Origin: Parelaphostrongylus tenuis
Taxonomy: Eukaryota > Nematoda > Chromadorea > Rhabditida > Metastrongylidae
Assembly: GCA_019055375.1 (NCBI GenBank)
Contig: JAHQIW010000948.1
Coordinates: forward strand, 54,603-118,602
Direction: 5' to 3'
Length of the DNA: 64,000 bases
In this document: positions 45,201 to 56,154 of the stretch, piece after piece
How the letters are laid out: each line of letters starts with the position of its first letter
How positions within the stretch are numbered: the stretch's first letter is position 1
The notes under the pieces: generated by a model
The model's input: the letters and a program-made list of their open reading frames with translations, nothing else
The model's database searches: none
What the model was told of the DNA's origin: nothing
Program-made: the position numbers and the translations under genes

Positions 45201-48200
45201 GTGCAAATAAACTTAACCGAGAACGGTTACATAACAAAGTGGTACCCAAAGCCAAGTAATAAGATTATCCTGGTTCATTATCTCTCTTCTCATCCCTCAC
45301 ATACGAAAAAGGCGTCAGTAAAAAACATGTTTCGAACAGCCGCCAATGTGTGTACCGCGGAGGAGCAGAGAGTAGAATCCGTGAAAATGGCTGTGGAAAT
45401 AACCACTTCGGTACCGTTTCTATTATTGCGGCGCCACTTGAGGCCTTCGGTAAAAACGTATTTTTTGCTTTTGCAAAACGTTTCTGTAGTTCATCGATAG
45501 CACAAGTCAGGTGGATCCCAATGGCATATTTAATTTTTCGAATAGCTTATTTTTGGCGCCGTTCCTATTGAAATAAGACTTTGTTTCTCATTCGAAAATT
45601 TCTCACTGGACAAAGGTTTTGTTGTTACAAACTTCTAGTCCTTAGATAGAGAAAATCTTCCCCATAATAATGGTATATTTGTCTTTCGGAAGAGACTTCT
45701 TCGAGCTTTGTAACGATCCAAAGAATATTGAATTTCGCACTCAGTGAGCATTTCTAATTGGTTAGAGTATGTGTACAGCTGTAATACTATTCCGCTGCAT
45801 AAATCACATATGGATTTTCTAATGAAAATCGGAGATCTCTCCGACGTTCCAGATTTTCTTCTACATGTCCGTGTGTTTTTTCAGAAAAACAGATTTGTTG
45901 AAAATAATTTATCGTGTTCCAAAGATTGACAAACTCAATAAAATATAATCACTGTTAAGGAGGCGAGAATACTTTTATCACACCTAAGAGTGATTTAAAA
46001 ACATCCGCGTGCCCCAACCTATTAAGATCACCAAGAAGTCCTTTCGAAAACCAAATCATCACTAGAATCAGCCGAATTTGACTATCGAATGGTTTATAAA
46101 AGTCTGAATAAAATGTTCTCTCCGATGAAAGACGCGTTGAAACGCCTCAAGTGTGAAACATACTTCTATTTTGGCTATTACAGCGAGCTGAAAGGTTTCC
46201 TTTAGAACCTATTTTTATCTCTGGAATTGTACAGATTTGAGCTATCGATTAAGATAAAAAGCCATTTGGAAAACTTGAGAAGCACCCTTTTTTCTGAAGG
46301 GATGGGAAAGCAGCGATATTTCAAATGTGTAAACCCGCTCTTCTTGTGCGAACTGCATCGCTCTAAGAAGTTTTTTTTGAAGAGCAAGTATATTTTCTTC
46401 ATCAGATAGATTTCCTCCTTCTAATGGTTAAAATTTTGCTATAAAAAAAACTTTTATCAGGCGAGAATTTTTCAAGTGTAAGGCAAAATCTCTGGTACGC
46501 CATAAAAAACAAGCAATATGAGAAATAAAACATACCTTTAAAATTCACATGATTCACGCTATCATGCAATCGTCAGATAACAGCAGAGAATACGCTTTTA
46601 CCGAAGGCCTGAAGTGGCGCCGCCATAATAGAACAGTACCGACACTTCCAATGGATATGAATTTGTATCCCCTCGACTTAGGTTTAAAGGAAACAGTACG
46701 CCTTCGAACGAAAACTCGAATGAAAGGAAAATTCCGTCTATCCTCCCGTTTTTTTTTTTCAAATGAGATTGTAAGCTATATAACGTTGTTTGAAAAGAGC
46801 AGGTTTAGAGTAATCGGTAGCTATCATTGGAATACCACCGAGTACTCAGACGCCAATTAGTTCGTAACCGCTTAGATGACCGTCTCTGTATAACGAAAGG
46901 TTGTGAAAATATGTCATAACGGCAGAGATGGTGATTGCATGAGCGTAGGTACAGTCTACCTAATCTCTTGCAAAGCGTGTAGCGATAAATGTATTGGCGA
47001 AACGGGTGGCCAGCTCTATGCGCGCATAGAAGAACACCTAGCTGACAAGCGTCATAATAGCGGAACACCCCGCTAGGGCGCATGGAGCACAGAAACACGG
47101 CGGAGTGGATTTTGAGATCGATGTCACCATCCTTGCGCAGGAACAAAAAACATTAGTGCAAAAGATTTTGGAAGCTTTTTGAATTAACACGACCAATCCA
47201 ATCATAAACCGCACGGAGGAGTTCCTCGTTATCATTTGTGATATGAGTCAGTATAGAAGACCTTTTGATGGATAGGGTGCATTACGAGCCTATGTGATCT
47301 CCTTTGGTGATCCTCACTTGAATCATCCAGTGGAACACATGTAAGAAGCGGTGAGTATGTTGAGAGCTGATTTTGTGCTTGATGCGATCGAAATCTAAGT
47401 ATGGTGATTTTTTCTAGAGGAGCAATGAAGGTGTTTGGCGTACTGGATTGCGGACAGTTTGACCCAGGCTCTGAAGAAGGCGATCGGCCGAAACGTTAGC
47501 TGTCAAATAAAGTTTCATGTAACACCTTGTGTTTGGTTAAAGAAGAAAATCAGGAATTATGCTGAAGCATGCAGAGGTCAATAGGCAATGGATCTTAGTA
47601 TTTGAGTAGACAAACCTAAATAGTTTTATGGTTACCTAGTAATTTTCAAGCCCGACTATCTATTAACCTTTGCATTGTTCTAAATTCAATAGTTTTTCCT
47701 TTTTCTATAAGCCAAAGCACAAGGTTCATAATAAAACTTATTTGAACGGCTCACTTGTTCGCCGCCGAGTTTTTGATCTTTCGATGTAATACCAAGACAG
47801 TGGTCTATCTTACACTGAAGCTCGAGGTTTGATTTATCTTACTTGATAGGTAGTTTACAGATTATTTTATTACTCGGTGGAGAATGAATTTCAAGTGCAT
47901 TTTACTATTCTGAAAAGGTGGAGAGTGCTTGTGTTTGACTAGGCCATAACTTGAGTGTATGTTCCCTCGGACGTTTTCGCGATCAACGTTTCTTTTTCGC
48001 ACTTTTGATATTTTTGACGCTTTCGGGACCACAGACTCACCTTCTGTGCATCTTCAAACCTTAGCGAAGGAACGCATTGAATGTTTTATTGTATTGCATT
48101 AGTTGTTTTATTGCTGATATTTTCCTACTTATAACAACATAATGTGTCTGCATGTGGCATAACTTAGGAACATAACAACAATAATGCAATTGAAATAATG

Positions 48201-51200
48201 CAGTAATACATTTAATGAGTTCTGACGCTGGGGCTTAGAGGTGCAGAGGAGGTGGGTCCACGGTCCCGAAAAGGTCTCTCAGCGTTTTTTTTTATTCACT
48301 GTACTGTATGTGTATTATTCGTTCATCCGTCCAATCATCGTCACATCGTTCTTGCCATCACCTATCCTACTCAGTGCTCGATTCAAATGTTTTCATCACA
48401 TTTTGATGCAGGTGGTACCTTTTCACAGTTTTAGTGGCGAGATGGTTTTTGAACTGCTTTTAAGGCTTAAGCCTATACCCGCCATTAATCCTTGCGAAAT
48501 ATTTTTTTCGCAGCTACAAAGTGCTATTCAATTTTTTTTTACTTAAGCGTTTAGATTTGCGATCGAAACATTCTAATGAGGAATTAAGGTGTATCCGCGG
48601 CATTTTTTGGTGAGCTAATCGTAGTCATGGTTGTGATTTCTTCGATCAGCCATCAGAATAGGAAAATGTTTCCTTTCACAATATCTCACCATAAGTGACA
48701 ATGAGTAAGTTTGATTTCGACCTCGTTAGCTCGCACATTTGAGCTCAGAAGGATAATCGGCTTATTCGTTCGGGCCATCAAACGATTGTAGTTTTGAATG
48801 GCGTCTTTCTTTCTCGATAAGTGGTTCTATATGATCAATCGTTACAGCAAGTTTTTCCCAATTTCTTTCCGGTCTTCACTTTGATACTTGATCCTGTACT
48901 GATTTTCACGCCTTCATTCATTTGATAACATTAGAATGTTTTCTGGTTGACTCACTTGCTCTCCGATTGATGAATAGGATTAATTTCCTTTTGCCGCAAC
49001 AATTCAAAACAGGTATGACAAGGCGAAGTGATAGATTGTCAGGGGAATCGATGTAAGACTTACGAAGGAGACTATCGCTGTTACGCTTAAAAACTTGATA
49101 TTCCTTTCAGTCATCAAAAGTCCACAGGAATTCTATATTTAACCGATCTTGCAGCAGTGTTATGATGATGTAATCATATAGCCAAGGGTTCTGAGTGATT
49201 TGCAAAGCGTGCAACCCAAGGCGGGAGTTGAATTCATGTTTCGCTCTCGGTATGGATCAAGCGCGGGTTTAACCAATCGACTCCCGCGAACCCAGACCGG
49301 GCCTTTCCGCCAGCGTGGGTCCGCGGGAGTCGATCGGTTAACTCCCCCTGCGGCCGAACATCTTGCTTATCACCCAGCGTCCAAAGATTATGAAAGGTCC
49401 AATGTTTCACTAGCCAGGATTCGGTGTTTTCGCTCATGTTTTAAGGCAGAGTAAGTACACAGAAGTACAGCAAATTTGCGAACCTTAGGAGAACGTAAAG
49501 ATCGCCATTGAGGGAGATTGCCCTAGGTACAGGTGGTAAACAGTTCATCTAAGCTTGTGTCACAACAACATTTCGCAGAGTGTGTGTGGGTGGTTTATAA
49601 AACAATTCTCAGTGGAGTTAGTGAGGGCTAAAGGTGGAGTTAGAGAGAAGGAACAAGCCGAGATTTCATCCCTCGTGCTGTCGTACATACCATCCTACGT
49701 TGGTTCTGGAAAAGGCAGTTTCCAAGGTGCTCGATCATCTGTGTTGCTAATTTGTATGGCAAGTGGTTCTTGGTGTCATGAGACAACTGTGTTAGAGAAC
49801 TTTCAGTTCTCATGGCATTCACCAGTTTCCGAAGAGTGGAATATAGGTTTGCCATATTACAACTTGATTTTTCCAAGAGAGCGGCGATTCGTGACATTAT
49901 TTATTGCTAGTTAGACTTTCATATAGGATTATTTACTACCTCAAGATAGTTGTTTTCTTCCTCGAGAGATGGACTTGATACTCTCGTGATTCGTTGCCGA
50001 AGAATATTTCATTATTGCAACGCCATCTTGGAGGTCCCTTGTAACTTTTTCTATATCTAGTACATACGTTTTCCATCACCTGTCGTCACAGTTTTCTGTG
50101 CCGATCCCAGCTCTTCTTCTGTTCAATTCGTTTCCTTGCATTCATCCTCCTCAAAGGTCTGTGAATTCTTTACGTGTTGCTTCGGCTACTGTTCAGCGAT
50201 TTGGCCTTTTCATCGATATCGTAGAATTTGGTCGAGGCGATTCTGACAATCCCGGAAGTAGCCGAGCTGAAGCATTTCTTGACCAGATGACTGATTGGTA
50301 CAGAGCATTGGGGGAGCGGATCGAACCAGTGCATCGTCTTTCATCTCTCTTTCTGATACGCTGCATCACACTACCAAGTTCCCCCTCTCTCGCCTGTTTT
50401 ATAATTAACATAAGTGCTTTTCCTCGTGCCAAGACAAACACTTCAATTTTATAGTTTTAGCCTACTACTTCTACTATCATGAAGAGACGATGGTTTATTC
50501 GGCGTTCGCTTTTTCCCTCATGTTCGGATTATTTCATGAATTTTGTGGAGGATGGGTCACAAACGATATTTTGGCGTTCTCATCGATCTACATAGTATGC
50601 TGCAGGATTCAGGTAGCTTTTTGAGTTTTCTATTTCTTTGAAAGTGTCATGGGCAATGGTGTCCGAACGTTGTGCTCATAATGTTCAGTTCTTTACAGGC
50701 TGTTAGTTATCAGGCAGGATTGATTTTGCTGGTGGGAATGGCTATTTATGATGTTTTTTGGCTCTATGTTATAGACCTCATAAGTGAGTCCGTTTGAATA
50801 AATTCGTGATTTTGTGTTATTATATGTGGTAATTCTTGTCTAGCTTTTTGCATCAGAAAAAAGGATAACTCTTACTGATATATTGATGATAAGATGTTCT
50901 CATTACAATAAGCTTAACGCTCCAGGTACTGTGACTCGGGAATGCCGTTCACCATTGATGATAGTAATTCCTAGTGACCACCATGGCAACAAGCAGAGCC
51001 TAGCGGCTATGAACATCATCATACCCGGTAAGAAATGTTTCATGAGAAATTGATAAAAATGACAAAAGATAGAGCTTTCGACATTGATCCATCCCTGATG
51101 GATGTGCCATGCATTCGAATTTGCCAAGTTTTATAAGAGGTGATTGAATGCATATCTGGCTTCTACAGCGACTCGCCGTAAGCTAGCGATATATCTGGTC

Positions 51201-51987
51201 AGTGCAGCTATCCTCCCAAGTAAATATAGGATACCAATTCACCGATACTTGAGGGATCGAACGCTTATTTCATGAACCTTGGACGAGAGATCGATCCATC
51301 GGCCACGTGTGTGTTGCATAGCACTTCTAACCACTGTGCCACACGCGCCCGTACATTTAGAAATCTTTCAGCTCAAAAAGTTTTTTCAGTCGGTGTTTTA
51401 ATGTGGTAGTGATCTTAATATCGACGTCATTATGCACAAATTTTAGGGATCTTTTTGAATGTCATTCAAAAGTACAGCTCGATGTACGATCCTGAGCTGT
51501 TTACCGCCACATATGCTGCAGTTTTTGGCGCTCTGACAGTGACAATGATTTTTTCGGTTTGGAGGTAGGATTTCCACAGATCTAATCGTTTTCTTAGGAA
51601 TCTGTCCTCGCCTTTGCGTATATCCAAATTCGATCTGAATTTTTTGAGATTTTATTCTGTAGAATTCAATAACGCTGGCTTTCGAACACTGGTCAGAGTC
51701 AAAAGATTACCACTGTGCGCAAATATTGTAGTTCAATTAGTATATGATGAGTTTTTATCTTATCCCACTTATACGTGATTTATGGAACACACAGCCTCTT
51801 TTCTTACATTGTTGTTCTTGTTCAGTTGAATGAACGAAGGTGAGTGTTTTGCAGACAGAAAATTACTCCTGGTTTGGTGCTCCCGGCGATTATGGCAGTC
51901 GTCGTGTCTATGGGACTATGTACACATCCAAACGACTTGTGGCGATTTATGATCAAGTACAAGAGGACAATGCCTACACGGCATTGA
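34098..51987 (+). CDS. Signal peptide peptidase / presenilin-like membrane protein, probably catalytically dead
   Basis: Thirteen exons, all in phase: 34098-34208, 37364-37522, 38145-38235, 39246-39449, 41671-41739, 41862-42028, 42774-42853, 42918-43021, 50461-50612, 50699-50783, 50926-51027, 51447-51564, 51855-51987; 524 residues. Two membrane segments lie at the N-terminus (about 10-26 and 50-66), then about 210 polar, acidic residues, then seven segments from about 305, making nine as in the family. TM6 has the expected AIYDVFW with Asp397. TM7 should read GxGD..IPG; here it is AAMN..IIIPGIF, so the second catalytic Asp is Asn437. The PAL motif before TM9 reads PGL (486-488). Active relatives cut membrane helices in the ER and endosomes; this one should not. 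Intron 8 is 7.4 kb. The exon 2 acceptor is AAG rather than CAG and is the least certain join. C. elegans has such family members (imp genes), but I cannot say which is orthologous. Confidence 0.85.
34225..35400. repeat. Degenerate tandem repeat, about 375-bp period, in intron 1
   Basis: Three to four worn units starting near 34235, 34615, 34990 and 35385. Shared landmarks in order: a TATCTGTTAGTCAAGTATTTTGTGA-like block, a CCTGGAAGTCGTTTATCG-like block, GATTGACTCGAAGTG/GACCAATTGAAGTG, TCATCGATTAG, and CAATAAAGCTT. The first unit is interrupted by a tRNA-like SINE head (34398-34500). Confidence 0.6.
34398..34500 (-). repeat. tRNA-like SINE head with a near-complete cloverleaf
   Basis: The minus strand starts GCCTCGGCGGTGTAGTGG and has GCGGGTTCGATCTCC. 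The acceptor stem pairs over seven positions and the D and anticodon stems are possible, but the base before the anticodon is C instead of T and the T stem has a mismatch. I read it as a family B head rather than a working tRNA. Confidence 0.45.
35475..35865. repeat. TA/GTAT-rich microsatellite
   Basis: About 390 bases of (TA)n, (ATAC)n and ACATGT-type steps. Frames through it encode only Tyr/Ile/His runs and are not genes. Intron 1 of the protease-like gene. Confidence 0.85.
35878..36170 (+). repeat. tRNA-derived SINE, family A (near full length)
   Basis: GCGCATGTGGCGCGGTGGTT head, CAAGCCATCCATCCCTCC, and GGATTGATCAACGCCGAGAG end. It sits between two microsatellite stretches. Confidence 0.8.
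36175..36295. repeat. TA microsatellite
   Basis: An imperfect TATG/TATA stretch ending in an uninterrupted run of about 22 TA units. Confidence 0.85.
36630..36975. mobile_element. Worn foldback element (relative of 19.2-19.9 kb)
   Basis: The left end (GCCTGATAATCATTTTTTGAG) and the right end (CTGTTAATTATTTTTTGAGCC) carry the family ends, and the middle has TAGGCGACGACGAACATTTT as in the larger element. Confidence 0.5.
37562..38038. mobile_element. TTAA-flanked miniature element, 477 bp
   Basis: TTAA at both ends (37562 and 38035) with TIRs CCCTTTCGGGA and TCCCGAAAGGG that match perfectly over 11 bases: the cleanest member of the piggyBac-like family here. It lies in intron 2 of the protease-like gene, 40 bases after exon 2. 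Confidence 0.8.
38380..38960 (+). mobile_element. mariner transposase remnant (N-terminal half)
   Basis: A 93-residue frame from 38479 reads MEQFKEEICLLLHFHYKLG, then RHRL/IFLEGDRLT and SRRKLADGFESF: the helix-turn-helix start of mariner transposases. The catalytic domain is missing or shifted. Intron 3 of the protease-like gene. Confidence 0.65.
40200..40300 (-). repeat. tRNA-derived SINE head, family B
   Basis: Plus strand GTAGGAGTTGAACCCGTG (inverse box B) and GCTAACTACTGCACTACCGG (inverse box A). Confidence 0.5.
40712..40980 (+). repeat. tRNA-derived SINE, family A (diverged)
   Basis: A worn head, CTCACTATGGCGTCCATTTC, TTGTCTGGGAAGATACC, and the end TCCCTCAAGGAATTGATCG. Intron 4 of the protease-like gene. 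Confidence 0.6.
41230..41400. repeat. Microsatellite (ACATGTATGC-type and TA)
   Basis: Alternating purine/pyrimidine ACATATGCAT steps ending in a (TA)n run. Non-coding. Confidence 0.8.
43072..44480 (-). mobile_element. Penelope-like retroelement, inverted copy (RT end, linker, GIY-YIG)
   Basis: The minus strand encodes a 219-residue frame (44235-43576) with DDCLVIC-type RT remnants just upstream, then PNETRMKEKSRSPSRFF, RRQLVRNRLND and a Cys motif (CLCITKDC). A second frame (43646-43401) gives SCKACSTKYIGETGRPLYAR, the GIY-YIG endonuclease core. The 3' end carries the GAAGAAGACGAACTGTCGAAACGTCAGCTG-type block (43090-43135, inverse). RT plus C-terminal GIY-YIG defines Penelope-like elements. 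Frames are broken. Lies in intron 8 of the protease-like gene. Confidence 0.8.
44501..45430 (+). mobile_element. Penelope-like retroelement, RT region of the plus copy
   Basis: Plus-strand frames give FKVRPIISCVGGVTDRIAWF and LGHIPAHLANT, then (one frame away) MESFDVTALYTN (RT motif A), then GLTMGQRLSPSLAIAF and YCWYIDD (the catalytic YxDD box). Shifts and stops separate the pieces. It faces the inverted copy head to head. Confidence 0.8.
46545..47525 (+). mobile_element. Penelope-like retroelement, 3' part of the plus copy
   Basis: Contains LKRAGLEQ/RRQLVRNRLDD-type linker, a Cys motif, SCKACSDKCIGETGGQLYAR (GIY-YIG, worn) and the terminal block GGCTCTGAAGAAGGCGATCG..CCGAAACGTTAG. About 1.1 kb of unrelated intronic-type repeat (45430-46545) separates it from the RT part. 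Confidence 0.75.
46780..48260 (+). repeat. Duplicated block 1 (partner at 62.54-64.0 kb)
   Basis: Beyond the Penelope 3' end the similarity to 62540-64000 continues through unrelated flank: CTAGTAATTTTCAAGCCCGACTATCT, GTTCATAATAAAACTTATTTG, CGCCGAGTTTTTGATC and CTTTCGGGACCACAG all recur in the same order and spacing. Confidence 0.8.
48012..48274. mobile_element. Worn TTAA-family miniature element
   Basis: GCTTTCGGGACCACAGACTC at the left and GAGGTGGGTCCACGGTCCCG at the right are inverted relatives of the family ends; the flanking TTAA has decayed on both sides. Confidence 0.5.
49269..49341. mobile_element. 73-bp TTAA-flanked palindrome
   Basis: TTAA at both ends (49269 and 49338). The arms CCAATCGACTCCCGCGAACCC and GGGTCCGCGGGAGTCGATCGG pair almost fully, leaving a loop of about 24 bases. 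Its ends match the larger element at 53.11 kb, so this is probably an internally deleted form. Confidence 0.65.
51070..51352 (-). repeat. tRNA-derived SINE, family A
   Basis: Plus strand GATGGATGTGCCATGCATTCG, then GAGAGATCGATCCATCGGCC and ACCACTGTGCCACACGCGCC. It fills most of intron 11 of the protease-like gene, directly after the exon with the altered catalytic motif. Confidence 0.7.
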
Positions 51988-53111
51988 AATATCGCAAGAA
52001 AAAGATTTGTTCTTTCATTACCTAAATACTTTCCCCAGGAATATATATGTAATATATCAATGTATTTTAACGATATATTCTAGATAATTAGCTGTTAGGT
52101 TGGTGGAGAAAATTTTGGCTAATCTTGAAAGGAATCCTTGAATTGTTACAAGCCCACTAAAATACTGCGTTCATTGAAAGCGAAAAATCGTTGGAGTCTT
52201 CACGTGATTGCCAGTATGATCCGAGTTTATTTTATTCTTTACGTTCACAAATTCGGAGCCATGTTGATGGGGAACCTCGTACGGCTTTTGTATAAGCGCT
52301 TGACTGTTTAAAATTTTTCCTTCGGTTTTTCCTGGTCGAGTACTTGCATGCAAGTAAATGAGACTTTTCCTTACCACTGCTGGTCAGTGCTGTTTATCTG
52401 TACCCTGCAGTGTTCTGAATGAATGTAACATTTCATTGGTGAATTTCATTTCTGTTTGCTATAAACGAACAGCGAACCGTTGTCATTTGCTGTTGGACAC
52501 CTATCGCTTTGTTTTTTATTGGGATTAGGATCTATAAAATAAAACTTTTGAAAACATACCTGCGCACTTTCCGCCCAAAAAACAAAGTTTCTCCGGATTT
52601 TGTACTTTTGTAAGAATTCGTTTTGGTTTTGCTATGGTGAGTCCAAATCTGAAACATATGGAGTAGGTGGTTTTCGTGCCGCGGGATTATTGTTTCAGCC
52701 ATAACAAAATCAAGAATGCTAGTGAGAAGCAAAACTTGTGGTTGCGGGAAGCATCTCACCCAGCATCCGTAGATGTTTAGATACAACATCATAGCACTGC
52801 TAAAAGGGGACTAAGATAAAGGGTTTTTGTAGACTGTAACAGAGTTAACACAATTCAGTGTTGAGGCGAATATTGCCTGAAAACGAGGTCAGGAATAAAG
52901 CGAAGGTTAGAGTTTTGAGTCACAACAATGTGAACTGCGATCATATAAAATATGTTTGCAAATCTTTGCAGGCCATCTATTTTCGTACCAACCTAGTACA
53001 ACTTATTTCCTGCCATAATTCTCGAATGTTCAGTTTTTCCCAGTCATTACTAAGTTTCTCATGAATAATTTCATAGTTTTTCATGATCACGTCGCCTTTT
53101 TTTTCTCTTTA

Positions 53112-53370
53112 TTAACCGGTTGACTTCCGCGGACCCAAACTGGGTGTGTCCGGCAGCGTGGAAACGACTCCACCTTCTCTGCCACGACTAGTGGCCGACT
53201 ACAGTTGTAATTTTCGTTGCAAGACCGAGCACAAATCAGTTCAGAACTTAGCTGCGGGTCTTGCAACAAGAAGTAGTACTGTAGTCGGCGACTAACCGGA
53301 GCAGAGGTGGTTAGTCGTTCTCACGCTGGCGGCCACGCCCAGTTTGGGTCTGCGGAATTCAACCGGTTAG
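53112..53370. mobile_element. TTAA-type palindromic element, 259 bp
   Basis: The left end TTAACCGGTTGACTTCCGCG and the right end CGGAATTCAACCGGTTAG are inverted, with a second inner pair (ACCCAAACTGGG and CCCAGTTTGGGT). Non-coding. Confidence 0.65.
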
Positions 53371-54025
53371 AGTGAATTTTTTGTTGAGATGCATTTTGTG
53401 CAACAGTTATAGTATTCGTTTTATTTAGTGATAATGACTGATGACTATCAAAAGTGATTCGAAAGCGAAGTTGTTTTAATGATGTAATTGTATTTAGTTG
53501 AAGCAGGAATTGTAGCAGTGGTTGTAGTAACAATGGTGAGTTCGCCTTAATCTCGTTTTATTGTACACCTAATTTGGAATTCCCATTTCTACACTTTTGT
53601 ATTGGTATTATACTTTGTAGTTATACTTGTAGTTGTTTTTTCATATCGTTGGAACTTTGAAATTACTGAGTTCCAGTTCTCTGACTTCATTTTTATATAG
53701 TCTTCATAATACCTCGTCGTCACTGGAAACCGCAGTCACGTGCCAATATACTCTGTTAGCTGGTGTGTGAAATGACTGGCTATCCCTTAGTTAATGCCCT
53801 TTGAAAATATATCAAGAAATAATGTTATATTTGGACCTTATGTACAGTCTTGTATTGTCGGTGTGGATGAATAACACTTCTGTGTCTTAGGTTTTTTGAT
53901 GAAATGTGAAATGAAATGAAAAATGTGAACAATAAAATATTTTTTCACATCAAATATAGTTTTTATTTCGGTATACCCTGGCGTTCTCTAATTTGTGGAA
54001 ATTTTCATCAGTACCCTGCGTACGT

Positions 54026-54330
54026 AAGGTGGGGTAGCGCAGTAGTTAGTGACACAGTTTATTAGGAAGCGAACTGATTAGTGCTGGTTCGACTCATTCG
54101 TCATTACTCTCTAGCAATCATTAAACTGAAGCGGATATGGGCACCTCAGCTCGACTAGCTCAGAGGTTGTGAGAATTGTCTCGACCAGTTCTTTACGATG
54201 TGAGAAAGATAAAATCCTCAAGCACTAGGCGATGACTGTCGTGTATGATCAATGCAGGACACAACTGAATGTAGAGTGCTGGGATCTGCTCAGTAGTGAT
54301 AACGGGTCTGTGAAGTAATAATTTAGTTGA
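54026..54330 (+). repeat. tRNA-derived SINE, family E
   Basis: GGTAGCGCAGTAGTTAGTGAC head, CACCTCAGCTCGACTAGC, GTCTCGACCAG, GAGTGCTGGGATCTG; the same order as at 17.6 kb. Confidence 0.5.
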
Positions 54331-54639
54331 ATTCTGCATATTGCAGGAATGCATAGTAAGACATATTATTAGATTTCAGCCCTTATGGAGAGCTGTGGCC
54401 CTATGAATTCTTGAAGGTTTGAACTTTGGCTTACTGGCTCTGAGCCTAAGCCAAAACTATATTTAGAGAACGTCTGGGATCAAAACGAACCCATTATTCT
54501 GTGGTGATAAGTTGTGCAAAAAATGCCGCTTTCGTTCTTGAATTTGGTTTCTGCAATGGAATTGCATGATTTTGGTACCGTTCAATTGCGCATTTTCTTG
54601 CCCACATTTTGGTAAACTACTTGTCTATACTTGCGTCAA

Positions 54640-54960
54640 GATGGGGCTGTCGGGGGAACAAATACGTCTGCCACTCATTGCTCGAATGGCGCTCAGGGAA
54701 GAATTCTAATGAAGCGGCGCAAGATAAGTGGAGCCTACGGCGATGATACGATTGCAGGAAGTACGGCTCTGAAGTGATTTCAGAAGTTCAAAATTAAGAG
54801 AACAGTCTGGAGGATCAGTCGCCGTCGGGCCATCCACAGGAAGTTGATCGTCAAGCCCTCCTTGAGATGGTCGATGAGTGTTCGTCAATGACATGGCGAC
54901 TGCTGGCCGAAGAGTTCAATTATTTATTGACTATTAATGTCGGCATTTATATGTTAGACG
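54640..54960 (+). mobile_element. mariner transposase remnant (helix-turn-helix part)
   Basis: Broken plus-strand frames give FQKFKIKENSLEDQS-like and HPQEVDRQALLEMVDE, then MTWRLLAEEFN: the linker and second helix-turn-helix of mariner transposases. Confidence 0.6.
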
Positions 54961-56082
54961 GCGATAAAAAGGTGTACGACCCCATGTTTATTAGCATGGT
55001 AAGGAGCTTCATGGTCACCCAAGAGAAGAGTGCATTCAAAACTTTACAACTCTTATAGGTCTCTTGCTCTTTCCTCTTTCTTCCGTCTTCACTCCATGCA
55101 CTTCTCGTCGATCATCATCAGTGTGTCATCAAACAAAATTTCTTTTTTTAAGCAACATTTTTTCTTTTATCATCGTTCGCAGTTCAGACAGATGAACAGA
55201 ATAGACGTTTAATTGTTAAAGTATCACAACGTATAGACTACAGTAAGCTTCCCTAGCGTCATAAATCAAAAGTTAAAAGCGCACACGTTTTATAAGATAC
55301 TGTGAGTATTCTTTATCACGTAAGTGAAAAAAAAAGATCCGAAAGCTCGACAGCCTCTGCTGATTTTGACATACAGATGCACGTCTACTGACTAGATTCT
55401 TTCGGATGTCTAACAGTCATGCACGAATCTTGCACTGACCCTTGAGTGATTCAGAATTCTTCAGACAGGAACACATTGGTGCCGATTTCACTGTTATAGA
55501 GAATGGTCTACTGGTGCCTAAGTTGCGGATTTGAAAGCGATTAAGGGATACTGAGATGTAAGGTCACGATTTAACGTCGAACAGGCTGAAACGGTGGGAA
55601 ATGAAACTGATGATTAAGCAGCGATACGAATGAGGTTATGTTTGAAACAAGAGTGATTATCATAGTGAATGATAATGATTGTAAACACTGTAGCCTCTAA
55701 CAGAATGTGTAAACAAATCTCTTGTTATTTAATCATATCATAAATGGTGTGACTCATTTCTGGTTGCGGCACCATTCTTCGCGGTCTGCTGTTTATTAAT
55801 TCTTCATAAAGAAGCTATCTAAAGTGGGTTGGAGCTTCACCTAGTGTTTGCTTTTTCAAATATGAATTATTACAGGACACTGTTCACATTTTATAGATTT
55901 TAGATCTTGCTAGATCAGAACTGATTAATTATAGCGTTACGGTTGAGGGTGCCATGCCATCTGGGGTCGTTAGTTCAATACTGCACCCAACCAACCGAAT
56001 CTTCCATCCATCTTCGGTGTGATCGAGAGTGATTTGTATAAAAATCTAGCATAATCGTGCGAGAGACATCCATTGCTTCCAT

Positions 56083-56113
<31 letters not shown>

Positions 56114-56154
56114 TTATTTATATTTATATATATTTATCTACTTTCATCAATATT

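Noticed and set aside
27475..51987. rsp-6 and the protease-like gene as one operon
   Set aside because: The 1.3-kb gap is far longer than the usual 100-500 bases, and no SL2-type U-rich element was seen.
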